Of a stretch of 64,000 nt of DNA, positions 26,340 to 35,433 are shown one piece after another. The DNA comes from Leucobacter luti (GTDB lineage Bacteria > Actinomycetota > Actinomycetes > Actinomycetales > Microbacteriaceae). Within the stretch, counting starts at the first letter, position 1. Each line of letters starts with the position of its first letter. The notes under the pieces are model-generated. The model saw only the letters and a list, made by a program, of their open reading frames with translations. It was not told the DNA's origin and did not search any database. The translations under genes were made by a program, and so were the position numbers. The DNA is taken from positions 286,130 to 350,129 of the forward strand of contig NZ_SHKI01000006.1 in the NCBI RefSeq assembly GCF_004217175.1. The letters are read 5' to 3'.

Positions 26340-26518
26340 AGTGTGCTCCTTCTGCGGCTTCGTTGCCCCCGTCGGTCCAGGCTATCGGGGCTCGGGGGCG
26401 TGCCGCAGCAGACGATCACACCCTGTTGCGCTGTGATCTTGTACGAAGTTATGAGCGCCCGCGCGAGCGGCGAGCGCCCCCGGCCGCGGTCCCACCGGAG
26501 CCGCGCGACTGCGACCTC

Positions 26519-27325
26519 CTACAGGGCAGCTACGACCCTGCCGAGCAGCTCTGCGAGGCGGGGCGCTGCGGCCCGGCCGGCCTCCAAGACCTCCTCGTGG
26601 TTGAGTGGATCGTCGCCCATGCCCGCGGCGGGGTTCGTGATGAGGGAGAGGCCGAGGATCTCCATGCCGGCTTCCCGGGCGGCGATCGCCTCGAGCGCGG
26701 TCGACATGCCCACGATCTGGCCACCGATGGCGCGCAAGTAATGGATCTCTGCGGGGGTCTCGTAGTGCGGTCCAGGGAGCTGGACGTACACCCCCTGCTG
26801 CAGGCTCGGCTCGACGCTGCGCGCGATGTCGCGGAGCCGCGAGGCGTACAGATCGGTGAGATCCACGAAGTTTGCGCCCTCGATCGGGGACGTGGCGGTC
26901 AGGTTCAGGTGGTCGCTGATGAGCACCGCTTCACCCGCGCCGAAGGCCGGGTCGACTCCGCCCGCGCCGTTCGTGAGGATCATCACCTTCGCCCCCGCCG
27001 CCGCCGCGGTGCGGACCCCGTGCACCACGGCGCGCACCCCGCGGCCCTCATAGAAGTGGGTGCGGGCGCCGATGAGGAGCGCGTGGGAGCCGTTTGCGAG
27101 TCGGATTGAGCGCAGCGTGCCCGAGTGGCCAGCGACACCCGATGCGTGGAAGCCCGGCACCTGGTCGGCGGGCACCTCGGCGACGGTCTCGCCGATCACG
27201 TCTGCGGCACCGCCCCAGCCGCTTCCGAGGGTGAGGGCGATGTCGTGCCGCGCGACTCCGGTGAGGCGTGCGAGTTCCTGCGCTGCGGCCGCGGCCAGCG
27301 CGGTGGGGTCATGGTCCGTGCTCAT
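26519..27325 (-). CDS. punA: Purine-nucleoside phosphorylase (trimeric type)
   Basis: A 268-residue enzyme that splits inosine and guanosine with phosphate to the free base and ribose 1-phosphate in purine salvage. Visible motifs are the phosphate loop LGSGWGG (about 34-40), [76 protein letters not shown] and the purine-binding Asn of TNPAAG. Length and motifs match class II trimeric PNP. It is a single gene on the minus strand, divergent from tryptophan dioxygenase. Confidence 0.94.
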   Translation of the reverse strand: MSTDHDPTALAAAAAQELARLTGVARHDIALTLGSGWGGAADVIGETVAEVPADQVPGFHASGVAGHSGTLRSIRLANGSHALLIGARTHFYEGRGVRAVVHGVRTAAAAGAKVMILTNGAGGVDPAFGAGEAVLISDHLNLTATSPIEGANFVDLTDLYASRLRDIARSVEPSLQQGVYVQLPGPHYETPAEIHYLRAIGGQIVGMSTALEAIAAREAGMEILGLSLITNPAAGMGDDPLNHEEVLEAGRAAAPRLAELLGRVVAAL

Positions 27326-27456
27326 GCGTTAAGCCTACGCGTGCGGGGTGGGCCAGGCTGCGGGCGGCGCGCGGGTGGGCTACGCTGTGGGTGATTCTGA
27401 CGTGGGGCGAGCATCGCGGGAGTGACCGAAGAATCCAGGACGGCGATGGAGGCACG

Positions 27457-28320
27457 ATGTCACAGACACCAGGCGAGCGCTCGATCGAAGCGGGCGTTCG
27501 CGTAGATTTCTCGGATCGGATGGACTACGCGGGCTACCTCAGCCTCGACCAGATCCTCTCGGCCCAACACCCGCTGAGCGAGCCGGCGCACCACGATGAG
27601 CTGCTGTTCATCATCCAGCACCAGACGTCCGAGCTGTGGCTCAAGCTGATGCTGCACGAGTTGCGGGCGGTGCGGGATCGGCTCGACGCCGACGAGCCCG
27701 AGCGGGCGTTGAAGGGGCTCGCGCGGGTGAAGCAGATTCTTCGCACCCTCACCGAGCAGTGGTCCGTGCTCGCGACGCTCACCCCGGCGGAGTACGCCGA
27801 GTTTCGCTGGGTGCTCGGATCCTCGAGCGGCTTTCAGTCGGCCCAGTACCGCTCGATCGAGTTCATCCTCGGGAACAAGAACCCCGGCATGCTGCGCATG
27901 TTTGAGCCGAACCCGGAGGTCTACGCCGAGGTGGAGGCGGCCCTCGCCGCCCCGACGGTGTACGACAGCTTCCTGCTGATGCTCGCGCGGCGCGGCTACC
28001 GGGTGCCGCAGAGCATCATCGACCGAGACGTGTCGCAGGCGTGGGTGGAGCACCCGGAGCTGGTGCCGGTGTTCACCGAGATCTACGAGGACGTCGCCGC
28101 GCACTGGGACGTCTACGAGGTGTGCGAGTCACTCGTAGACGTGGAGGACGCGTTCCAGCTGTGGCGGTTCCGGCACATGAGCACGGTGCAGCGCACCATC
28201 GGCTTCAAACGGGGGACCGGTGGCTCGTCCGGCGTCGGATTCCTGCGCAAGGCCCTGGACCTCACGTTCTTCCCAGAGCTTGTCTCGGTGCGCACCGAGA
28301 TCAGCGACCTCGGCGCGTAG
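27457..28320 (+). CDS. kynA: Tryptophan 2,3-dioxygenase
   Basis: A 287-residue heme dioxygenase that opens the indole ring of tryptophan to N-formylkynurenine. [20 protein letters not shown] is the family signature near residue 45, [20 protein letters not shown] holds the proximal heme His and the glycine loop that binds the substrate ammonium, and [16 protein letters not shown] closes the protein. ATG at 27457 follows TGGAGG (27447-27452). No kynurenine formamidase or kynureninase gene is present in the window. The gene meets a permease gene tail to tail with one base between stops. Confidence 0.95.
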   Translation: MSQTPGERSIEAGVRVDFSDRMDYAGYLSLDQILSAQHPLSEPAHHDELLFIIQHQTSELWLKLMLHELRAVRDRLDADEPERALKGLARVKQILRTLTEQWSVLATLTPAEYAEFRWVLGSSSGFQSAQYRSIEFILGNKNPGMLRMFEPNPEVYAEVEAALAAPTVYDSFLLMLARRGYRVPQSIIDRDVSQAWVEHPELVPVFTEIYEDVAAHWDVYEVCESLVDVEDAFQLWRFRHMSTVQRTIGFKRGTGGSSGVGFLRKALDLTFFPELVSVRTEISDLGA

Positions 28321-28321
28321 C

Positions 28322-29794
28322 TCAAGGCGCGTCGGTCGAGCCCGGCGGCGCGGCGGTCTGCGCCGCCGGGTCGGCCGCGACCTCGTCGCTCCCCGCGGCC
28401 GACCCCGGCCGACGCTTGAGCTGGTAGGCGATGAGGAGCACGGCGAGCCAGATGGGGCCCACGATCACCGCGGTGCGGTAGCCGTCGTGGAAGCTCATGA
28501 GCACCACCATGAGCACGAAGAAAGCGAGCACGGCCCACGGGGTGACGCGCGGAAACGGGAGCGTGAACTTGAGCGCGGCAACCCCCTCCGGGCCGATGCG
28601 CTTCCGGAACTTGAGCTGCGTAATCATGATCATCGACCAGTTGATGATCGCGGCAATGAGCGCCACCGACATGAGGTACTGGAACGCAAAGTCTGGCCAC
28701 AGGAACACCACGAACACCGCGATGACCGTGACCGCTGATGACGTGAGGATTCCGGCAACCGGCACGCCAGCTTGGGAGACCGTGCGCAAGTAGCGCGGGG
28801 CATTGCCCTGCTGGGCGAGGGAGTACAGCATTCTGCCGTTCGCGTAGAGCCCCGAGTTGTATACGGAGATCACCGCGGTGAGCACCACGAGGTTGAGAAT
28901 GTGTCCGGCTCCCGCGATCCCGATGCGGTCGAAGATCTGCACGAACGGGCTCGTCTGGCCGTCGAGTCGGTCCCAGGGCACCACCGCCATGATCACCGCG
29001 AGGGCCCCGATGTAGAAGATAAGGATGCGCAGGATCACCTGGTTGATCGCCCGCGGAATCGTACGCTCGGGCTCCTCCGCCTCACCGGCGGTGATCCCGA
29101 CGAGCTCGGTGCCGCCGAACGAGAACATCACAACGACCAGGGCGAAGAGCATGCCGCTGAGCCCCAGGGGGAAAAAGCCGCCCTGATCCCAGAGGTGCGC
29201 GAAGCTCGGATCGGGGAGGTCGGTGCTGTTGTTGATCCCGATCGCCACAACGATCGCCCCGAGCACGATCATCCCGATGACCGCGGCAACCTTGATGAGG
29301 GCGAGCCAGAATTCGAACTCGCCGAAGAGGCGAACCCCGACCAGGTTGACGCCCGTGATCAGGAGGAGGAAGAACGCGGCGGACACCCAGCCGGGAATGC
29401 CCGGGAGCCAGTAGTTCACGAATGATCCGACCACGGCGAGCTCCACCATCGACACGGCGATGTAGTTGAACCAGTAGTTCCAACCGGACACGAAGCCGGC
29501 TCTGGCGCTCCAGTTCTTGTTCGCGTAGTGGCTAAACGCCCCGGAGACCGGCTCGTCTACCGACATCTCGCCGAGAGCGCGGACCACGAGGAAGATCACC
29601 ACGCCGCCAATGAGGTAGGTGAGCAGCACCGAAGGGCCGGCGAGACCGATCGACTCGGACGAGCCGTAGAAGAGCCCGGTGCCGATCGCGCCACCGAGCG
29701 CGATCATCTGAATGTGGCGGGATTTGAGGTTGCGCCTGAGGGTGTGGGCCGCCTGCGGTGCGGCGCTGCCCGCGGCTGGCGACTGATTCGTCAT
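28322..29794 (-). CDS. Amino acid permease, AAT family (AroP/LysP-like)
   Basis: A 490-residue amino acid:proton symporter with about twelve membrane segments. The start RNLKSRHIQMIALGGAIGTG is the consensus amphipathic entry and unwound helix 1, and FSFGGTELVGITAGEAEEPE is the family signature near the middle. ATG at 29794 is chosen behind CGGAG; the frame continues upstream without a better site. Aromatic amino acids would fit the neighbour kynA, but aspartate/asparagine, lysine or GABA carriers look similar, so the substrate is open. Confidence 0.92.
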   Translation of the reverse strand: MTNQSPAAGSAAPQAAHTLRRNLKSRHIQMIALGGAIGTGLFYGSSESIGLAGPSVLLTYLIGGVVIFLVVRALGEMSVDEPVSGAFSHYANKNWSARAGFVSGWNYWFNYIAVSMVELAVVGSFVNYWLPGIPGWVSAAFFLLLITGVNLVGVRLFGEFEFWLALIKVAAVIGMIVLGAIVVAIGINNSTDLPDPSFAHLWDQGGFFPLGLSGMLFALVVVMFSFGGTELVGITAGEAEEPERTIPRAINQVILRILIFYIGALAVIMAVVPWDRLDGQTSPFVQIFDRIGIAGAGHILNLVVLTAVISVYNSGLYANGRMLYSLAQQGNAPRYLRTVSQAGVPVAGILTSSAVTVIAVFVVFLWPDFAFQYLMSVALIAAIINWSMIMITQLKFRKRIGPEGVAALKFTLPFPRVTPWAVLAFFVLMVVLMSFHDGYRTAVIVGPIWLAVLLIAYQLKRRPGSAAGSDEVAADPAAQTAAPPGSTDAP

Positions 29795-29922
29795 GAGCAA
29801 AACTCCGTTGTTGAGCCCCCGCTTGGAGTATTGCAGAGTTCTGACGGAAGGTACAGGTGAGTCATGACGGGCCCGATCGCGGTGGGGTGACCCGGGCGGA
29901 ATCGCCAGGGCCACCCTGCAGC

Positions 29923-32745
29923 CTACGCCTCCCGCAGGATGCGGTAGCCGCGCAGCGGATCGTAGCCGTGGATCTCACGGGTGTCGAGGACGGCCATGAA
30001 GTCGAGCACCTCGGCGGTGATCAACTGACCGGGGACGAGCACGGGGAAGCCCGGCGGGTACGGGGTCACGAAGCCGGCCGAGATCGGCTGCGCGCCGCCG
30101 GCGACCCGCTCGCGCAGCTCGTCGTGCCGCACGTGCTCCACGGCGCCGCGCTGCTGGCCGCGGAAGAACGCGGCCCGCATATCGCCGTCTGGGAGGAGAG
30201 CGTCCGTGGCGTACTTCGCTGCGAACGCACTGAAATCGGGCAAGGGCGGCATCGGGACCTCCGCGGGCAGCGGGATCTCCGGGTCGCGCTGCGCCTGCTG
30301 CTCCTCAAAGCGCTCCGCGAGCTTCACGAGCACCTCGATGAGGTACGCGATCGCGCTGCGCGAGGTGCCGATGTTTGTCATGAAGAGCACGGTGTTCCGG
30401 CTCGTCTTGTTGACCTGGATTCCGTAGCGGTCCATGAGGTGCTCGTGCTTGAACGTGTCGCCGTCGACCCCGGTGCGGCTGATCTCGATCGTGATCCGAC
30501 TCGGGTCGACCACGAACTCGTCGGTGGCCCAGGCCTGCCACATTGAAGACAGCCCGTCGCGGAGCGGCATCGGCCGCCCGATCTCGCGGTTATCCCCGGG
30601 AACGAGATCGTGCGCGGTGAGCACGCGGAAGGTGCGGCGCAGCAGCGGGTGCCGGGCGATCGCCTGCGAGAGGCTCGTCGCCAGGTCGAGCTGACGCTGC
30701 ACGAGTTCGAAGCCCTCGAGTTCGACCTGGCGGCGGCCGATGTCGAGGGAAGAGAGGATCTGGTAGTTCGGGGAGGTCGAGGTGTGCGTCATGTACGCCT
30801 CATGGAAGGCCTCCTCGGCCTCGCGGACCCAGTCCTGGTCGTAGACGTGAATCATCGACCCCTGCCGCAGTGCGGTGAGTGTCTTGTGCGTCGACTGCGT
30901 TGCGTAGACGCGGATCCTGGCACTCGGCGCGGGAATCAGGCGCTCCGAGATCCACAGCTCGTCGGCAGCGGGGGTGCCGTCTGGCGTGAACAGGCGCTCC
31001 TGCTGCTCGCGGTAGGCGGCGGCGTGCGCCGTGCTGCCCAGGTGCTGTTCGAGTCGCTTCGCGGCCGCCATCGCGGTGCGGCGCCGGGTGACGGGGTGGA
31101 ACGCGGCGAACGCGAACCAGGCCTCGTCCCACAGAAACACCAGGTCAGGCTTGATCGCGAGGCACTCGGCCATGACGCGCTCGGGGTCGTAGACGATGCC
31201 GTCGAAGGTGCAGTTGGTGAGCGTGATCATGCGCACCTCGTCGAGCCGACCGGCGGCCCGGTAGTCGAGCAGCAGCTGCTTGATCCGGTCGAGCGGCACC
31301 GCGCCGTAGAAGGCGAAGTCGTTGAGCGGGTACGCCTCGAGGTACGCGGGGCGCGCGCCGGTCAGCATGACCGCGTGGTGGTGCGACTTGTGGCAGTTGC
31401 GGTCGACCATCACCACGTCGTTCGGGGCGACGAGCGCCTGGTGCACGATCTTGTTCGCGGTCGAGGTGCCGTTGGTGACGAAGAACGTGTGCTTCGCCCC
31501 GTACGCGCGCGCCGCGAGCTCCTGCGCTTTCTTGAGCGTGCGCACCGGGGCGAGCAGCGAGTCGAGGCCGCCCGAGGTCGCGCTCGTCTCGGCGAGCAGC
31601 AGGTTGAGGCCGTAGAAATCGGCGAGGTCCTTGATCCACTTCGACGACACGACCGAGCCGCCGCGGGCCACGGGGAGGGCGTGGAAGACGCCGACGGGGC
31701 GGCGCGCGTGGTCCTGGATCGCGGAGAAGAACGGGGTGTCGTAGAGGTGCGAGACGCGGCGCAGCAGCGACAGGTGCAGTTCGAGCTGGTCCTCGCGCCG
31801 GAACACCCGGCGGAAGCGGCGGGTAAGCGCGCCGGCGAGGTCTTCGATGTGCGCGCCGGCCATGAGGTACAGATCGAGCTCCGGTCGGATCGCGGCGAGC
31901 GTGTCCGCGAGACCGAGCACGCGCTGCACTGACGCGAGCGAGCTGCGCGCCGGCGCCGAGCCGGGGGCCACCTCGGCGCGGGCCAGGTCGATCGTCTCGC
32001 GCAGGTCGCGGCTGAGGCGCTGGCGGGTGCGCTCGCTGAACCCGGGGCGCACCACGCAGGCGAGGATGTTCGGGTTGGTGAGCACCGCGGCGACCGCGTC
32101 GTCCGCGGACGGGACGATCACGAACTCGTAGATGAAGTCGTCGGCCGAGGAGCGCAGCCGGAGCGCCTCCGAGCGCGTGGCGTCGCGCTCTGTGGGCGTG
32201 GTCTCGTCGACGATGAGGACCTCAAAGCGCGGGCGGGGATCCGCGTCCGCGGTGAACTCCGAGCGCTCTTGCTCGTCGCCGAACTCGTCGCGCGGCTCCT
32301 CGGGGACGGTGTCTCCGCGGAGGCGGTTGACCACGCGGCCGATCCGATCGAGCGCCACGCGGTAGTCGCCGGCCTCGAGGAGCTCGGTGATCGCGGCGAC
32401 GTAGCGCTGGCCAAAGCCGGCCCAGTACATCTCGACGGTCTCGAGCGAGCGGAGGGAGCGTCGGATCTCGCCGTCGGACGCGAGCAGGTCAACGTCGTCG
32501 TTCCCGTAGACGAGGCGCTTCACCGCGAAGCGGAGGTACTCCCACGCATCACTGCGCATGCGCCACGTGCTGGCGGGCATGCCGGGATCTCGCTCGAGTG
32601 AGGCACCGGCTGCGGGGGACTCCTGCGTCGCCGTCCCCGCGTGGGACGGCAGCGGAATCGAACCCGTCATCGCCATGTCGATGGTGCCCAGGCCGCGGCG
32701 GAACGCATCGGCAGACATGTCGTAGTCGGATTCAGTCCTCGTCAT
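29923..32745 (-). CDS. Orn/Lys/Arg decarboxylase (PLP, fold type I)
   Basis: A 940-residue PLP-dependent decarboxylase that would make putrescine, cadaverine or agmatine. The long N-terminal region (about 1-330) holds a receiver-like wing domain. The catalytic domain has FFVTNGTSTANKIVHQA, VDRNCHKSHHHAVML, LTNCTFDGIVYDPE, LVFLWDEAWFAFA and the Schiff-base Lys near 621 in QSTHKTLTALRQ. The C-terminal domain ends GYDPLRGYRIL. It is longer than the roughly 715-755 residues of enterobacterial enzymes because of N-terminal insertions. ATG at 32745 has GGAAGG some distance upstream; Met near residues 10 and 25 are alternatives. Exact substrate is not determined. Confidence 0.92.
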   Translation of the reverse strand: MTRTESDYDMSADAFRRGLGTIDMAMTGSIPLPSHAGTATQESPAAGASLERDPGMPASTWRMRSDAWEYLRFAVKRLVYGNDDVDLLASDGEIRRSLRSLETVEMYWAGFGQRYVAAITELLEAGDYRVALDRIGRVVNRLRGDTVPEEPRDEFGDEQERSEFTADADPRPRFEVLIVDETTPTERDATRSEALRLRSSADDFIYEFVIVPSADDAVAAVLTNPNILACVVRPGFSERTRQRLSRDLRETIDLARAEVAPGSAPARSSLASVQRVLGLADTLAAIRPELDLYLMAGAHIEDLAGALTRRFRRVFRREDQLELHLSLLRRVSHLYDTPFFSAIQDHARRPVGVFHALPVARGGSVVSSKWIKDLADFYGLNLLLAETSATSGGLDSLLAPVRTLKKAQELAARAYGAKHTFFVTNGTSTANKIVHQALVAPNDVVMVDRNCHKSHHHAVMLTGARPAYLEAYPLNDFAFYGAVPLDRIKQLLLDYRAAGRLDEVRMITLTNCTFDGIVYDPERVMAECLAIKPDLVFLWDEAWFAFAAFHPVTRRRTAMAAAKRLEQHLGSTAHAAAYREQQERLFTPDGTPAADELWISERLIPAPSARIRVYATQSTHKTLTALRQGSMIHVYDQDWVREAEEAFHEAYMTHTSTSPNYQILSSLDIGRRQVELEGFELVQRQLDLATSLSQAIARHPLLRRTFRVLTAHDLVPGDNREIGRPMPLRDGLSSMWQAWATDEFVVDPSRITIEISRTGVDGDTFKHEHLMDRYGIQVNKTSRNTVLFMTNIGTSRSAIAYLIEVLVKLAERFEEQQAQRDPEIPLPAEVPMPPLPDFSAFAAKYATDALLPDGDMRAAFFRGQQRGAVEHVRHDELRERVAGGAQPISAGFVTPYPPGFPVLVPGQLITAEVLDFMAVLDTREIHGYDPLRGYRILREA

Positions 32746-32930
32746 GTGTGTGGCTATCCTTCCAACATCATCGTTCGTGGTGCCGGGCGGCGGCTGGCGG
32801 TGCCGCGCGTACTCCCTGACCGTTGATCTTAGGCCGTCGATGATGCCGGGCGGGGCACGTTCGCCGGTGGGTGGCATTCTCCCTCCCGCGAAGACAGCGT
32901 TGCTGATCGTTCGCCGAGAGATCACCCGAC

Positions 32931-32952
32931 GATGGTTAGGATGCCCTAAGAT
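32931..32952 (+). promoter_or_regulatory. Iron-box-like operator overlapping the SIP gene promoter
   Basis: By hand, 32931-32949 matches the DtxR/IdeR consensus TTAGGTTAGGCTAACCTAA at 13 of 19 positions, including an exact GGTTAGG and a final CCTAA. It overlaps a -10-like TAAGAT (32947-32952). The GTG start at 32959 lies where +1 would be, suggesting a leaderless transcript. Regulation by an IdeR/DtxR protein is inference. Confidence 0.5.
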
Positions 32953-32958
32953 CGAGTC

Positions 32959-33432
32959 GTGAACCTTTTCGATCCTGCCGAGCGACCAGAGCTGGTGTCC
33001 GTCGTCGACCCCGCTGGCGTCGACTGCGTGATTGCCGCGTGCGACGCCGCCGACCTCCCCGCGCTGCGCCAGTGGCTCGGCAGCCTCCCCGAGACCTCTT
33101 ACGGTCGCGTGTTCGTCGAGGTGTTCGCGCCCATGCAGATCGAACAGCTGCCGGTGCCCCCGCACGTCGGCGTGACGTGGCTGTGCCGCGAGGAGCGCGA
33201 GGCGAGCCCCCGCCCGGGGATCGGCCGCCGCCGCGGCGAGGCGCTCGCCACCGCCGTGGACGCCTGGTTTGACGAGTGGGTCTGGGCCGACAGCGAGGCG
33301 GTGCGCAACATCGAGCTGTGGACGGGCGCACGATCCTGCCCCGTGATGCAGAACTACTGGACCGCGCTCGATCGCCGGCTCGAGAAGCGCTGGCCGGGCG
33401 GCACCACCCAGCGCACGCACGCCACCTCCTAG
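32959..33432 (+). CDS. SIP-domain protein (siderophore-interacting C-terminal domain only)
   Basis: A 157-residue protein that resembles the NAD(P)-binding half of siderophore-interacting flavin reductases: ACDAADLPALRQWLGSLPE, GRVFVEVFAP, VGVTWLCREE, then VWADSEAVRNIELW and a final NYWTALDRRLEKRW. The FAD-binding half of classic SIP proteins, about the first 120 residues, is absent, so it may act as a stand-alone module or partner. The GTG start is supported by the -10 just upstream. It lies 43 bases before lpdA. The iron-box-like site before it supports a link to iron, though the function is not proven. Confidence 0.7.
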   Translation: MNLFDPAERPELVSVVDPAGVDCVIAACDAADLPALRQWLGSLPETSYGRVFVEVFAPMQIEQLPVPPHVGVTWLCREEREASPRPGIGRRRGEALATAVDAWFDEWVWADSEAVRNIELWTGARSCPVMQNYWTALDRRLEKRWPGGTTQRTHATS

Positions 33433-33475
33433 GCCGGCGGCGCCCGGCGCGGCCGCCGAGCCGTAGACTGGGGGC

Positions 33476-34915
33476 ATGGCGAAAGCGTATGAACGAAAGC
33501 ACCGGATCGCGGTGCTCGGTGGCGGTCCGGGCGGCTACGAGGCGGCCCTTGCCGGCGCGCAGTTGGGCGCCGAGGTCACGCTGATCGAGAGCGCGGGCGT
33601 CGGGGGAGCAGCGGTGCTCACCGACGTGGTGCCGTCGAAGAGCCTCATCGGCACCGCGGGAGCAGTGCAGGCGGTGCGCGACTCCGGCAAGCTCGGGGTC
33701 CAAACCTTCGTGCCGGGTGGCGACGGGAAGCCCGTGCGACCCGAGATCGCGGTCAACCTCGCGGCGGTGAACAAGCGGTTGCTCGCCATGGCCGGCGCGC
33801 AGTCGGTCGATATGCTGCGCACGCTTGAGGACGCCGGGGTGCGTGTGGTGCAGGGCGACGGGCGGCTCGACGGCCCGAACGCGGTGCTGGTGTCGACCGC
33901 CGCGGCCGGCGAGGGCACCGACTTCGACCGCATCGAAGCGGACACGATCGTGGTCGCGGTGGGCGCGAGCCCGCGCGAACTCGACTCGTCGAAGCCCGAC
34001 GGTGAGCGGATTCTCACGTGGAAGCAGCTCTACGACCTGACCTCGATCCCGGAGCACCTCGTGGTCGTCGGCTCCGGTGTCACCGGCGCCGAGTTCGCGA
34101 ACGCCTATCGCACCCTCGGCGCCGAGGTCACGCTCGTGTCGAGCCGTGAGCAGGTGCTGCCGGGCGAGGACCCCGACGCGGCGGCCGTGATCGAGCGCGA
34201 GTTCACGCGCCTCGGCATGAACGTGATGTCGAAGTCGCGCGCATCGACGGTCACCCGCACCGAGACGGGCGTGCTTGTCTCACTCGAGGACGGGCGCACC
34301 ATCGAGGCCTCACACTGCCTCATGGCGGTGGGCTCGATCCCGAACACCGCGGGCCTCGGTCTCGAAGAGGCGGGCGTGGCGCTCACCGACAGCGGCCACA
34401 TCCGCGTCAACAAGGTGGCGCGCACCGCGATCCCCTCGATCTACGCCGCGGGTGACTGCACCGACTTCTACCCGCTTGCCTCGGTCGCGTCGATGCAGGG
34501 GCGCACGGCGATCATGCACGCGCTCGGTGACTTCGTGCGCCCGATCGATCTGCGTAACGTTGCGGCGAACGTGTTCACCTACCCGGAGATCGCGACCGTC
34601 GGCTGGAACGAGCGCTCGCTTGAAGACGCCGCGGACGTGGCCAAGGCGATCTCGCACACGATCCCGCTGAGCGTGAACCCGCGCGCGAAGATGATCGGTT
34701 TCACCGACGGCTTCGTGAAGCTGTTCGCGTGGGAGGCATCCGGCACGGTGATCGGCGGCGTGATCGTCTCCCATCGCGCGAGCGAGCTGATCTTCCCGGT
34801 GGCACTCGCGGTCGAGCACCGGCTCACCGTCGACCAGGTCGCCTCGGCGTTTGCCGTGTACCCGTCGATGACGGGCGCCATTACGGACGCGGCGCGCGCC
34901 CTGCACAAGCACTGA
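33476..34915 (+). CDS. lpdA: NAD(P)H-quinone dehydrogenase, LpdA-type flavoprotein
   Basis: A 479-residue member of the flavoprotein disulfide reductase fold. FAD motif VLGGGPGGYEAALAGAQLG is near residue 13, a second NAD(P) motif VVGSGVTGAEFAN is near 197, and YAAGDCTDFYPLASVASMQG marks the FAD tail. The redox Cys pair expected after the first motif is missing (VGGAAVLTDVVPSKSLI), and the C-terminal HPTxxE dyad is replaced by YPSMTGAI. Both changes match M. tuberculosis LpdA (Rv3303c), which reduces quinones instead of lipoamide. A cupredoxin gene follows by 34 bases. Confidence 0.92.
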   Translation: MAKAYERKHRIAVLGGGPGGYEAALAGAQLGAEVTLIESAGVGGAAVLTDVVPSKSLIGTAGAVQAVRDSGKLGVQTFVPGGDGKPVRPEIAVNLAAVNKRLLAMAGAQSVDMLRTLEDAGVRVVQGDGRLDGPNAVLVSTAAAGEGTDFDRIEADTIVVAVGASPRELDSSKPDGERILTWKQLYDLTSIPEHLVVVGSGVTGAEFANAYRTLGAEVTLVSSREQVLPGEDPDAAAVIEREFTRLGMNVMSKSRASTVTRTETGVLVSLEDGRTIEASHCLMAVGSIPNTAGLGLEEAGVALTDSGHIRVNKVARTAIPSIYAAGDCTDFYPLASVASMQGRTAIMHALGDFVRPIDLRNVAANVFTYPEIATVGWNERSLEDAADVAKAISHTIPLSVNPRAKMIGFTDGFVKLFAWEASGTVIGGVIVSHRASELIFPVALAVEHRLTVDQVASAFAVYPSMTGAITDAARALHKH

Positions 34916-34949
34916 CACGAGCACACCGGCACCACTGGAGGACCGCAGT

Positions 34950-35354
34950 ATGGGCATGAGCAACGTTGGCGCGAGCGAGATCTCCCGGCGCGGGATCCTG
35001 ACCGGGCTCGCCGGGGTGATCGGCTTCGGCGCCGCCGCGGCGCTGAGCGGGTGCGGCCCCACGGGGAAGCCCGAGCTCGTGCCGTCCGACGATCACGCGA
35101 AGCCCGCCGTGACGGTGCGCGCGTACGACAACGCGTTCGAGCCGCGCGAGATCGAGATCGTCGCGGGCGACGCGGTCGAGTGGGTGTTCGAGGGGCCGGC
35201 GGAGCACGACGTGGTCGCGGCAGACGGGAGCTTCGTGAGCGAGCTGCAGACATCGGGCAGCTACACGCACGTCTTCACGGAGGCAGGCGACTTCGACTAC
35301 GACTGCTCGATCCACCCCGAGATGACCGGCGTCGTCACGGTGCGCGCGAAGTAG
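34950..35354 (+). CDS. Cupredoxin-domain lipoprotein
   Basis: A 134-residue secreted electron carrier. SRRGILTG in the N-terminus resembles a Tat motif with a single-Arg-pair context, and LSGC near residue 35 is a lipobox. The mature domain is a plastocyanin-like beta sandwich with type 1 copper ligands visible: His in PAEHDVVAA, then Cys, His and Met in YDCSIHPEMTGVV. GGAGGA precedes ATG at 34950. Its place directly after lpdA suggests a shared redox role, but no partner oxidase is in the window. Confidence 0.9.
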   Translation: MGMSNVGASEISRRGILTGLAGVIGFGAAAALSGCGPTGKPELVPSDDHAKPAVTVRAYDNAFEPREIEIVAGDAVEWVFEGPAEHDVVAADGSFVSELQTSGSYTHVFTEAGDFDYDCSIHPEMTGVVTVRAK

Positions 35355-35433
35355 CCCCGGAGCTCCTCGGCGCTCCGCGGGGCGCGTCACTTCGGGCCTA
35401 GCGTCCGGGGCGCGCCGCACCGTGCGCCGCGGT

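Noticed and set aside
32746..33477. Extension of the Orn/Lys/Arg decarboxylase frame upstream to 33477
   Set aside because: The extra 244 codons run antisense to the SIP gene and its promoter, and have no domain similarity to decarboxylases.
35355..35433. A possible terminator after the cupredoxin gene
   Set aside because: The GC-rich stem near 35356-35383 needs mismatches and lacks a T tail, so I did not list it.
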